A stretch of DNA of 64,000 nucleotides from the NCBI RefSeq assembly GCF_901873365.1, contig NZ_CABFLM010000049.1, forward strand, positions 47,190 through 111,189, read 5' to 3'. Below are positions 56,237 through 64,000 of this stretch, piece by piece. Every line of letters begins with the position of its first letter. Within the stretch, counting starts at the first letter, position 1. Under the pieces are notes generated by a model. That model did not search any database, was not told where the DNA came from, and saw only the letters and a list, made by a program, of their open reading frames with translations. The position numbers and the translations under genes are program-made. This DNA comes from an uncultured Aggregatibacter sp. (GTDB taxonomy: Bacteria > Pseudomonadota > Gammaproteobacteria > Enterobacterales > Pasteurellaceae).

Positions 56237-56287
56237 AAAAATCGTGGTATAAAAACTGTAGTATAAAAAACCGTGGTATAAAAACTT
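56228..56287 (+). repeat. Tandem repeat of about 15 bases at the yjjB stop
   Basis: There are four degenerate copies of GT(A/G)GTATAAAAA plus two to four bases, starting at 56228, 56244, 56258 and 56273. They alternate GTAG and GTGG, giving a 30-base higher-order unit present twice. The first copy includes the stop codon. Confidence 0.8.
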
Positions 56288-56296
56288 GAGAAATAA

Positions 56297-56351
56297 CAAC
56301 CGCACTTTCATTGTTACATCACGCAGGAAAAACGCTTTAAAAGTGCGGTTG
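56297..56351. terminator. Inverted uptake-signal pair between yjjB and the YgiW-like gene
   Basis: CAACCGCACTTT (56297-56308) and AAAGTGCGGTTG (56340-56351) pair perfectly over 12 bp. Orientation and weak T-run make it a less typical terminator; it lies between convergent genes. Confidence 0.6.
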
Positions 56352-56399
56352 GTTTAATGGCTGTTTACATCCAATCAATGCCGAGGTAACACCGTGGCA

Positions 56400-56747
56400 T
56401 TATTGAATTTTTCGAATTTGATACACATCGATCGTGGTGGGCATGATAAAACCTTTATCAATAGCCCCTTCAATGCGGACACGATCGTTTGGCGTAATAT
56501 TGATACCGTTCCAAGCATAATCACCCACACCTACCTTAATTTCCCCCGTAGCATCGCGAAAAATAAATTCGTCATCATCAATTTGGCGAACCAATCGTCC
56601 CTCTAGCGCTACAACAGAATGCGCCTCCATGGACTTGACGGCCTGCACCGTCACCAAACAACTATCCAACTCATTCACATTCCGAAAACCGGCAAACAGG
56701 TCTGAGGAGACCATCAGCAAGGTTGTGAGTGTGATTGCATGTTTCAT
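56400..56747 (-). CDS. YgiW/YdeI (NirD) family periplasmic OB-fold stress protein
   Basis: 115 residues. A signal peptide (cleavage near LFA-GF) leads to a small bacterial OB-fold domain: ALEGRLVRQIDDDEFIFRD, then VGDYAWNGINITPNDRVRIEGAIDKG. Relatives YgiW and YdeI are stress-induced periplasmic proteins in enterobacteria, linked to peroxide, cadmium or antimicrobial peptide tolerance. It is a single gene, convergent with yjjB. Confidence 0.83.
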   Translation of the reverse strand: MKHAITLTTLLMVSSDLFAGFRNVNELDSCLVTVQAVKSMEAHSVVALEGRLVRQIDDDEFIFRDATGEIKVGVGDYAWNGINITPNDRVRIEGAIDKGFIMPTTIDVYQIRKIQ

Positions 56748-56783
56748 AAGTACTCCAGAAATAAAAATAAAGAAAAATAAAAT

Positions 56784-56823
56784 AAAAAAAGAAAACCTCT
56801 TAGCTAATTCCTAGCTAAGAGGT
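56784..56823 (-). terminator. letAB terminator
   Basis: ACCTCTTAGCTA (56795-56806) pairs with TAGCTAAGAGGT (56812-56823). Read on the minus strand, a T-rich tract follows, as expected for the end of the letA-letB message. Confidence 0.85.
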
Positions 56824-56918
56824 CGGACATTATAAAAAGAAAATTGGGAAAAATCTTCCGATTTTCTTACCTTTTACTTAATTTACACAACCTAACAAAA
56901 AGCTGATATTTCTACACA

Positions 56919-59567
56919 TTATTGAGCCGGTAAGGCACCTTGATTCCACTTTTGTGCATCCGTCGGACGTTTTACTTGCAACAAGAAATGCTGATTCGCC
57001 TTCGCTTGTGCCTGCACAACAGTGCCTGATGGCGTAGAGAAAGAGATTCCGCCTTTCAGCAGTTGTTGTACGCTGCCGGTATTGAATTGTGCGCCGCCGG
57101 TAAGACTCAAGCTAAAGTCATAGCCGGAGGCGATCCAAAACTCAGAATTTTGACGAACTAAATGCTGATATTTCGGTGCAATAAGCACATGGATCAAGAC
57201 CCGATCACCCAACGTATTCAATTCGAGGTTTTTAATCGTCCCCACTTCTACCCCACGATACATAATAGGCGATCCTGCTGTGATATTCAGTGCATCATTG
57301 GTTTCTAGCACAAGCGGTAAACCGTTGGTATATTTGATGTTATTGTTAACCGCTTGGCTGAGAGCAAATTGGGTTTTGGTTTTACCGGCGCCCACTTCCA
57401 CATCAATATAAGGTTGCAACAGGCTATCGATATTCTCAATGCCGCCGGCAGAAATCTTCGGTGAAATCACGTTAAAACGGGATCCTTCCTTAGCAATCAA
57501 CCCCATGTAATTTGGATGAATCAACGCTTTAGCAATAATTTTGTGACTCTTTTGATCAAGTTGAACACTCTCAATTTCCCCAATATTCAGCCCAAGATAG
57601 CGCAATGCCATGCCTTTGCTGAGGTTGGTGGCATCCTCTGCCGTTAATATGATTTGTTGACCGGCTGATTTCGCACGCAATTCATTTGGATAAAGGGTGT
57701 GATTATTTTTACCGCCACTATTATCAAAACTGATTGCGCCTTTGAGTGAGCGTGCCACCGGTGCAGCCTGAATACTAATGCCTTTTGGCGTGATATCAAT
57801 TTGCGCCGCACTTTCCACCCAGAATACGCTTTTCTCTGTTAACAAATGCTGATATTTCGGATAAATAAACACATCCACCGCAAAGTTTTGGGTTTGTGGA
57901 CGGATGTCTAAAATTTTTCCGACTTCATACTGACGATAAAGCACTAAAGAGCCCTTATTAATACTCGGCAAATTCGTGGTATTTAAGGTAACGGTCGGTT
58001 TAGGTTGCGAATCGGTAATACCGGCTTCCGCATTACTTAAATCGCGATAAAGCGCATAGGTATCTTTTGGCGCGTTTTTAGCTTTTCCGGCCACGACACG
58101 AATACCGCCTTGTAACCATTTTTCCGGTGTTGCAGCCTCAAAGCGTAAACCGTCAATGCCGATACTAACATCGAAATTCGAGGCAGCAACAAAGAGTGTA
58201 TCGCTATGAATTAAATGACGATATTCGCCGGCGATAGCCACTTTAAATTTCACGTCATCCGTATCAATATGCTGCGCCACAATTTCACCGATTTGGATAT
58301 TGTTATACATCAACGGCTGCCCTTCGCTCACGCCATAAGTTTCCGGTGCGGTGAGCGTGAGTACCAAGGTGTTAGGCTGTTTTAGCAACAGTTCGCTTTC
58401 TTTAGTAACATCAAACGCCATTTTACTGTCACCGTTCCCCGGCAAGACTTCAAAATATTTTCCACGCAGTAGCTTTTGGATATTCGTTAAATCAGCCAGC
58501 CCCGGCTTTTTCTCGCGTAGCACAATATTAGAACCGGTCTTAAATAAATCCGCCAAGTTCGGCTCAATGAGCAATGAACCACTGAGCATTTCATCGTTAT
58601 CTTCCACCGTACTTAATTTCGACAAGACACCGATTTCCATGTTTTGGTAATACACGCGGGTTTTACCCTCTTCCAATCCGGCGGTATTGGGAATATTGAC
58701 ATCAATATTGATACCACGTTTCGCCGCTTGTAAATTAGAATAAAGCGTATATTTTTCATTCATATCCGCCTTCGCGCTTTCATTTGGCGAATCAAAAGCA
58801 ACCGCGCCTTGAACCACGGAATTTAAACTGTCCATGTTTACATTTAAACCTGAAACACCGAGGCTCGCACTAATGCCGCTAATATTCCAAAAACGGCTGT
58901 CTTTTTTCACAAATTTGGCATAAGGCTTATCAATGACCACATCAATTTCCACTTTTTTTCCGTCTTCAGAGAAATGATAGTCATAGATTTTACCGACCGG
59001 CATTTTTTTATAATAAATAGATGCGCCAATAGAAATGGAACCCAAATCTTCCGAAACCAAATGAATCAACAAATCACCGGGATTGAGTTGGGCAATCGGT
59101 CCTTCCGTTTCCGCAACAAATTTATGTTCCGAATCCCCATCACCGGGTTGCAACGTAATGTAGTTACCGGAGACTAACGCATCCAAACCGGAAATACCGG
59201 CCAAAGAAGCACTTGGCTTCACCAACCAAAATTTGGTGTTTTTACGGAGAACGCTTTTGGCTTCGGGATAAATATTGGCGACCACATCCACTTTCTGCAA
59301 GTCATTGGTGAAATTCACTTTCTTCACCACGCCGATCTGCAATCCTTGATAACGAATCTGCGTTTTCCCCGCAACAATGCCATCACCACTGGAAAAGGTG
59401 ATTCGAATACTAATGCCTTGCTCTTGCACAATCTGGAAGAACAAAACGGCGCCGATACATAAAGCGATAAAAGGAAGTAACCAGAAAGGTGAAATTCGTT
59501 TACTTTGACGAACTTTTGCCACAACTTCAGTTTCCGGCATGGAGGTGTTTTGCTTGTTGTTTGTCAT
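56919..59567 (-). CDS. letB: Intermembrane lipid transport protein LetB (MCE family)
   Basis: 882 residues, matching the seven-MCE-domain LetB/YebT. One N-terminal membrane helix (about 26-46) anchors it in the inner membrane; the rest forms a stack of MCE rings making a tunnel to the outer membrane. Repeated motifs such as IRYQGLQIGVV, VYYQNMEIGVL, MYNNIQIGEIV, YRQYEVGKIL, RYLGLNIGEIE and MYRGVEVGTIK mark successive MCE domains. It overlaps letA by 41 bases; a second possible ATG lies at 59540. No uptake signal is seen in it. Confidence 0.95.
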   Translation of the reverse strand: MTNNKQNTSMPETEVVAKVRQSKRISPFWLLPFIALCIGAVLFFQIVQEQGISIRITFSSGDGIVAGKTQIRYQGLQIGVVKKVNFTNDLQKVDVVANIYPEAKSVLRKNTKFWLVKPSASLAGISGLDALVSGNYITLQPGDGDSEHKFVAETEGPIAQLNPGDLLIHLVSEDLGSISIGASIYYKKMPVGKIYDYHFSEDGKKVEIDVVIDKPYAKFVKKDSRFWNISGISASLGVSGLNVNMDSLNSVVQGAVAFDSPNESAKADMNEKYTLYSNLQAAKRGINIDVNIPNTAGLEEGKTRVYYQNMEIGVLSKLSTVEDNDEMLSGSLLIEPNLADLFKTGSNIVLREKKPGLADLTNIQKLLRGKYFEVLPGNGDSKMAFDVTKESELLLKQPNTLVLTLTAPETYGVSEGQPLMYNNIQIGEIVAQHIDTDDVKFKVAIAGEYRHLIHSDTLFVAASNFDVSIGIDGLRFEAATPEKWLQGGIRVVAGKAKNAPKDTYALYRDLSNAEAGITDSQPKPTVTLNTTNLPSINKGSLVLYRQYEVGKILDIRPQTQNFAVDVFIYPKYQHLLTEKSVFWVESAAQIDITPKGISIQAAPVARSLKGAISFDNSGGKNNHTLYPNELRAKSAGQQIILTAEDATNLSKGMALRYLGLNIGEIESVQLDQKSHKIIAKALIHPNYMGLIAKEGSRFNVISPKISAGGIENIDSLLQPYIDVEVGAGKTKTQFALSQAVNNNIKYTNGLPLVLETNDALNITAGSPIMYRGVEVGTIKNLELNTLGDRVLIHVLIAPKYQHLVRQNSEFWIASGYDFSLSLTGGAQFNTGSVQQLLKGGISFSTPSGTVVQAQAKANQHFLLQVKRPTDAQKWNQGALPAQ

Positions 59568-60813
59568 AGATTTCCCAAATTAAGCGGCTGTCAAATTGTT
59601 CCGCTGCAACCATTGTTAAAAATACAGCAGCACCGAAATAAAAGGCGGCCGTACCTACAGAAAAATCAATAATTTGTCCGCGCGTAACCAAGGACATCAT
59701 TAATGCTAATACGAATAAATCCAACATAGACCAACGGCCGACAAAATGCACAAGATGTAATAAACGCATTTGCCAACGAATGGAATGTTTGAGCTTAAAA
59801 TGCACGCAAATCAGCAAATATAACATAATCAAGACTTTGCTAATCGGCACAAAAATACTGGCGATAAAGACGATAAAGGCGATGAAATAGCTTCCTATTT
59901 CCATAAAACTCATCACACCTGACATCAGCGTATCTGCACTAGGCGCACCGTTTAAATAAACCACCGACATTGGCAATAAATTAGCGGGGAATAGCATGAT
60001 AATACCGGCAAGTAATAATGCCCACGTGCGTTGCAATCGAATAGAAGGGGGAATGTCGATTTGTGACAAACAGCGAGGACAGATATCTCGCCCCTTACGA
60101 TCAGATAACGGATCAATAAAGCTATACTGACAAGCATGACAATAGCGCAAATCCTCTGCCTTCGTGAGTTCATTCACGCCTTTGCTTTGAGGATAGAAAT
60201 CGTTCCACACTTCGGTCGGGTTAATTTTAATAAACAGTAATGTGGTTAAAAGTGCGGTGAAAACAAAGGCAATTAAATAGATATCCAATTGTAACGTGGC
60301 ATATTCGCGCACTTTAAAAATACTCACACCTAAAGCCACCAAATACACGTCAAACATTACCCAAGGTTTGATATAGCCAAGAGAAATTAACAAATTGCGT
60401 GGCTGAATTTTCATCATTTTGGATAACTGCAATAAAATGACCAACAATGCAAAAACAATGGGCATAAAAACGGCACAAATAAAAATTAAAAACGCCGTAT
60501 ATGAAAATCCTTGGGTCGCCATTTTCCACACGCCCAACCAAACCGAGGCATCGATTTTTTCTCCAAGCAAATCAATGCTAAGTAATGGATACGTTAATGC
60601 AAAAGGCATGAGAATTAATATTGAAATGGCAATGATCGCGCAGCGCTTTAAACTCCAACCTCCACTGGTGTACAAAACATGGTGACAGCGTGGGCACACC
60701 GCACTTTGCCCCTGTTGCAAGGTGGAAATTTTAACCACAGCATTACAACCACCACAACGGACGATGCGGTAGAAATTCGCATTGGCAAAATTCACAGAAG
60801 AAGTTGCTGTCAT
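59527..60813 (-). CDS. letA: LetA/PqiA family membrane protein
   Basis: 428 residues. Two PqiA modules each begin with a zinc-ribbon (CGGC...CPRC near the N-terminus; CHAC...CPRC near residue 220-250) and continue with four membrane helices. LetA is the inner-membrane partner of the LetB tunnel in lipid traffic to the outer membrane. Its 3' end overlaps letB, so translation is coupled. Uptake signals occur at 60249 and 60698. Confidence 0.94.
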   Translation of the reverse strand: MTATSSVNFANANFYRIVRCGGCNAVVKISTLQQGQSAVCPRCHHVLYTSGGWSLKRCAIIAISILILMPFALTYPLLSIDLLGEKIDASVWLGVWKMATQGFSYTAFLIFICAVFMPIVFALLVILLQLSKMMKIQPRNLLISLGYIKPWVMFDVYLVALGVSIFKVREYATLQLDIYLIAFVFTALLTTLLFIKINPTEVWNDFYPQSKGVNELTKAEDLRYCHACQYSFIDPLSDRKGRDICPRCLSQIDIPPSIRLQRTWALLLAGIIMLFPANLLPMSVVYLNGAPSADTLMSGVMSFMEIGSYFIAFIVFIASIFVPISKVLIMLYLLICVHFKLKHSIRWQMRLLHLVHFVGRWSMLDLFVLALMMSLVTRGQIIDFSVGTAAFYFGAAVFLTMVAAEQFDSRLIWEIYDKQQAKHLHAGN

Positions 60814-61027
60814 GAGTAAGATGATCCAAGGGCCAAAAGAGAACGTATTCTACACTGTATTTCCATGCTTTTGTATGTATTCCTACATTTTCTAAATAAG
60901 TGCGGTCATTTTTAACCATGTTTTTTTATTTATCAAGCCGGAAATCGATTATTAATTGTCATTTTTTCTGAAAGTGAGCTAAACTATGGCGAGTTTCTCT
61001 ACTTAAAAATCGATGCAGGATTTCATT

Positions 61028-61645
61028 ATGACCGAAGTACAAAAGTTAACGAATAACAAAGAAATTATTGCTTATTTAGCGGAAAAATTTCCGCGTTGTT
61101 TTTCAATCGAAGGCGAAGCAAAACCATTAAAAATCGGCTTGTTTCAAGATCTCAGCGAAGCATTAAAAGACGATGAGCGCGTCAGCAAAACCCAACTACG
61201 CCAAGCCTTACGCCAATACACGTCAAATTGGCGTTATTTACACGGCTGTCGCGCCGGCACTGTACGCGTAGATTTAAACGGAAATCCTGCCGGCGAATTG
61301 GAGCAAGAACACGCTGAACACGCCGCAAAACAATTGGCCGAAGCCAAAGCAGCTGTTGCACAAAAACGTGCGGCAGAAAGAGCAGAGAAAGGCGAAGTTG
61401 AGAAAAAAGACGCACCACGCCGCCATAAACGTACCACCAAACCAAGCGAAAAACCTGCCCGTAAACCTAAAATGACATTAAATAATGTGGATATGACCTC
61501 ACTCCAAAAAGGTCAACACGTGAAAGTAAAAGTCGGTGAACGTGCGCAACGTGCTGTGGTGTTAGCATTTTCTAATGAAACCGCCCGTGTAGAATTAGAT
61601 AATGGTGTCGTCATCAACATCACCGCTGATCGTTTGTTTGCCTAG
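61028..61645 (+). CDS. proQ: RNA chaperone ProQ
   Basis: 205 residues from the ATG at 61028 with AGGA upstream; a start at 61013 is less likely. The FinO/ProQ RNA-binding domain occupies about 1-115 (FPRCFSIEGEAKPLKIGLFQDL, TSNWRYLHG), followed by a charged Lys/Ala/Glu linker and a small Tudor-like C-terminal domain (KVKVGERAQRAVVLAF...). ProQ binds structured sRNAs and mRNA 3' ends; it would be a plausible handler of antisense RNAs such as the one predicted here. prc follows after 67 bases. Confidence 0.96.
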   Translation: MTEVQKLTNNKEIIAYLAEKFPRCFSIEGEAKPLKIGLFQDLSEALKDDERVSKTQLRQALRQYTSNWRYLHGCRAGTVRVDLNGNPAGELEQEHAEHAAKQLAEAKAAVAQKRAAERAEKGEVEKKDAPRRHKRTTKPSEKPARKPKMTLNNVDMTSLQKGQHVKVKVGERAQRAVVLAFSNETARVELDNGVVINITADRLFA

Positions 61646-61660
61646 TTTAGATTTCAATAG

Positions 61661-61687
61661 AGTTATCTTGCCGGATAACTTTTTTTA
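61661..61687 (+). terminator. Terminator/attenuator between proQ and prc
   Basis: AGTTATC (61661-61667) and GATAACT (61674-61680) form a 7-bp stem followed by seven or more Ts. Since prc begins soon after, it may only partly stop transcription. Confidence 0.75.
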
Positions 61688-61712
61688 TTGCGTATTTATT
61701 AGGAAAGCCTGA

Positions 61713-63773
61713 ATGGAATTAACTAAAACGAAAAATTATTTGACCGCACTTGTGTTAGGGGTGCTTTTTCTTAATATCAGTGTTGCAGATGCCGTGCAAC
61801 CAAAACTCAAAGCCAGCGATCTCGTGACATTGCAGCCTTCAGAGGCGAATATGTTCGCCACCAAGCGTGCCACTACTCGCCTAACACAATCTCATTATCG
61901 TAAATTTCAACTTGATGACGAATTTTCGGAAAAGATTTTTGATCGTTATCTTAAGGCGCTCGATTTTAATCGTACGACTTTTTTGCAATCCGATATCGAT
62001 GAAATGCGTGAAAAATACGGCAAGAAAATTGATGACGAATTAAATGCCGGTACATTAACCATTGCTTTTGATATGTATGATTTAATGATGAAACGCCGTT
62101 ATGAGCGTTATCGTTATGCGTTGTCATTGTTAGATAAAGAACCGGATTTAACCGGTGATGATCAAATTGAAATTGATCGTGAAAAAGCGCCTTGGCCAAA
62201 AACCGAAGCAGACGCTGAAAAATTGTGGGAAGCCCGTGTTAAAAACGACATTATCAATTTGAAATTAAAAGATAAAAAATGGCCGGAAATTAAAGAAAAA
62301 CTCGTTAAGCGTTACAATTTAGCCATTCGTCGTCTCACACAAACCAAAGCAGATGATGTGGTGCAAACCTATCTGAATGCCTTTGCGCGTGAAATTGATC
62401 CGCACACCAGCTATTTAGCACCACGCACAGCAAAAAGCTTTAATGAAAGCATGAACCTGTCTCTAGAGGGGATTGGTGCAACATTGCAATCTGAAGATGA
62501 TGAAACCAGTATCAAATCTTTAGTGCCGGGCGCGCCGGCGGCTCGCAGCAAAAAACTCAAAGCTGGAGATAAAATCGTTGGTGTTGGCCAAGAAAAAGGC
62601 GAAATCGAAGATGTTGTCGGCTGGCGTTTAGAAGACATTGTTGACAAAATTAAAGGCAAAAAAGGTTCTAAAGTTCGCTTAGAAGTCGAACCGGCGAAAG
62701 GCGGAAAATCGCGCATCGTCACACTGGTTCGAGACAAAATCCGCATTGAAGATCAAGCCGCCAAATTAACCATTGAAAAAGTTGATGGTATCAATGTCGC
62801 CGTGATTAAAATCCCAAGTTTTTATCTTGGCTTAACGGAAGATGTGAAGAAACTGCTGACTGAAATGCAAAGCAAAAATGCCTCTGCATTAATTGTTGAT
62901 TTGCGTGAAAACGGCGGTGGTGCCTTAACAGAAGCCGTTGGATTAAGCGGTTTGTTTATTAGCGATGGTCCTGTCGTACAAGTGCGTGATGCATATCAAC
63001 GTATTCGTGTGCATGAAGATCCGGATAATGCGCAACAATATTCCGGACCGCTATTGGTGATGATTAACCGCTTTAGTGCCTCCGCATCCGAGATTTTTGC
63101 TGCGGCAATGCAAGACTACAACCGCGGTATCATTATCGGTCAAAACACTTATGGTAAAGGCACCGTACAACAAAGCCGCTCATTGAATTTTGTGTATGAT
63201 TTAGATCAAACGCCATTAGGTTTATTGCAATACACTATCCAAAAATTCTATCGAATTAATGGCGGAAGCACGCAGCTAAAAGGTGTCGCACCGGATATTA
63301 CCTTCCCTGATGTCATTGATATGAAAGAATATGGTGAAGAGAAAGAAGACAATGCGTTACCTTGGGATAAAATGCCGTCGGTAAATTATGCCGAAGTGGC
63401 AAACGCACGACATTCCATCGCTGAATTAGCACAAAAACATCGTGATAGAATGGCGAAAGATCCGGAATTTATCGCCTTAAACGAGGATTTAAACGTGCGT
63501 GATGAACGCCGTGATCGTAAATTCTTATCCCTGAATTATGAAAAACGTAAAGCAGAAAATGATAAAGACGATGACAAACGTTTGAAAGACTTAAATGCCC
63601 GCTTTAAGCGTGAAGGCAAGAAACCATTGAAAGACATTAACGATTTACCGAAAGATTACGAAGCGCCGGATTTCTTCTTGAAAGAAGCGGAAGCCATTGC
63701 GGTAGATGTGGTTAAATTCAATGGTGAAAAGGCTGCAATTAAGGCCGCTGACAACAAACCGGCAAATCCCTAA
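61713..63773 (+). CDS. prc: Carboxy-terminal processing protease Prc (Tsp)
   Basis: 686 residues, near the E. coli length. It is a periplasmic S41 protease that trims FtsI and degrades ssrA-tagged or misfolded proteins. It has a signal peptide (LTALVLGVLFLNISVADA), an N-terminal helical region, a PDZ domain (about 240-330), and the catalytic core with the nucleophile Ser in NRFSASASEIFA and the Lys in YGKGTVQ. An uptake signal (61743) encodes TAL within the signal peptide. The proQ-prc order is conserved. Confidence 0.96.
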   Translation: MELTKTKNYLTALVLGVLFLNISVADAVQPKLKASDLVTLQPSEANMFATKRATTRLTQSHYRKFQLDDEFSEKIFDRYLKALDFNRTTFLQSDIDEMREKYGKKIDDELNAGTLTIAFDMYDLMMKRRYERYRYALSLLDKEPDLTGDDQIEIDREKAPWPKTEADAEKLWEARVKNDIINLKLKDKKWPEIKEKLVKRYNLAIRRLTQTKADDVVQTYLNAFAREIDPHTSYLAPRTAKSFNESMNLSLEGIGATLQSEDDETSIKSLVPGAPAARSKKLKAGDKIVGVGQEKGEIEDVVGWRLEDIVDKIKGKKGSKVRLEVEPAKGGKSRIVTLVRDKIRIEDQAAKLTIEKVDGINVAVIKIPSFYLGLTEDVKKLLTEMQSKNASALIVDLRENGGGALTEAVGLSGLFISDGPVVQVRDAYQRIRVHEDPDNAQQYSGPLLVMINRFSASASEIFAAAMQDYNRGIIIGQNTYGKGTVQQSRSLNFVYDLDQTPLGLLQYTIQKFYRINGGSTQLKGVAPDITFPDVIDMKEYGEEKEDNALPWDKMPSVNYAEVANARHSIAELAQKHRDRMAKDPEFIALNEDLNVRDERRDRKFLSLNYEKRKAENDKDDDKRLKDLNARFKREGKKPLKDINDLPKDYEAPDFFLKEAEAIAVDVVKFNGEKAAIKAADNKPANP

Positions 63774-63798
63774 ACGTTTTCGTTTTTGACCGCACTTT

Positions 63799-63867
63799 CA
63801 CGCTTTCCGCTGATAATTAGCAGGAAAGCGTGCCAAAACAAAATAGGACAGGCAACACCTGTCCTAT
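63799..63867 (+). terminator. Two hairpins after prc
   Basis: CACGCTTTCC (63799-63808) pairs with GGAAAGCGTG (63823-63832), and ATAGGACAGG (63843-63852) with CCTGTCCTAT (63858-63867). Both stems are perfect over 10 bp but lack good T-runs. An uptake signal (63789) overlaps the approach. Confidence 0.6.
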
Positions 63868-63892
63868 CGCATACTCAAGTCCATCTAGAATT

Positions 63893-63986
63893 GTAGCGTG
63901 CAACTTGTTGCACGAAATCATGAATGCCCGAAAAAGTTAAATAACGTTCCGTGCGTAATTTGGTCGTGCATCAAGATGCACGCTAC
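63893..63986 (+). repeat. GTAG-headed double-hairpin repeat, copy 5 (94 bases)
   Basis: A distant copy of the 37938-38717 family, with identical terminal hairpins and the same 94-base length as copy 4. The stretch 63774-64000 contains no gene. Confidence 0.9.
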
Positions 63987-64000
63987 GAACTGAAAATTTG

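Overview
The window looks like a chromosome segment from a Pasteurellaceae bacterium of the Haemophilus influenzae uptake-signal group, most likely Aggregatibacter. Two things point there. First, several dozen copies of the 9-mer AAGTGCGGT / ACCGCACTT (the Hin-type DNA uptake signal) are scattered through genes and gaps. Second, the genes and their order resemble Haemophilus/Aggregatibacter, with nickel-uptake and hydrogenase-maturation genes and a TadG-like protein that suggest Aggregatibacter. Species is not resolved.

Layout. 1-6.8 kb: the end of an AI-2E-family permease, mfd, a small zinc-ribbon protein, dusA and clcA. 7.0-11.2 kb: ornithine carbamoyltransferase, carbamate kinase, a YfcC transporter and an Lrp-family regulator. 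11.2-17.9 kb: prfB (with its programmed frameshift)-lysS, then dsbC-recJ-DsbA-like-mtnN. 18.0-29.1 kb: a nickel/hydrogenase block made of the ECF nickel importer nikKLMQO, hypB-hypD-hypE and, after a repeat-rich 2.5 kb interruption holding a shikimate-dehydrogenase-like gene and two unknown small genes, hypF. 29.4-37.9 kb: queA and tgt (queuosine synthesis), hemerythrin and TusA-like proteins, trhP, lrp and ftsK. 37.9-38.7 kb: a tandem array of hairpin repeats. 38.8-49.3 kb: an orphan TadG-like protein, lptG/lptF, pepA, a methyltransferase, a nucleotidyltransferase-MenC fusion, aroQ and accB-accC. 49.5-64 kb: yfcZ/fadL, ogt-mutH, a TerC protein, proB, yjjP-yjjB, a YgiW-like protein, letA-letB, proQ and prc.

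How the genes work together. NikKLMQO imports nickel. HypB inserts nickel into NiFe hydrogenase, while HypD, HypE and HypF build its Fe(CN)2CO group; HypA, HypC and the hydrogenase subunits are not in the window. The promoter ahead of nikK has the long-spacer form used by MerR-type activators. QueA and Tgt are consecutive tRNA-modification enzymes.

Most unusual items. (1) The queA-tgt gap carries what looks like a complete, unannotated type I toxin-antitoxin locus: a 24-residue hydrophobic peptide on the minus strand with its own extended -10 promoter, sequestered ribosome site and terminator, fully overlapped by a plus-strand RNA with its own promoter and terminator. (2) MenC is fused in frame to an intact MNT-type nucleotidyltransferase domain. 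(3) Families of GTAG/GATAG-headed paired hairpins resemble REP/BIME elements, although no transposase is present. (4) HypF has an extra, hairpin-rich in-frame segment.
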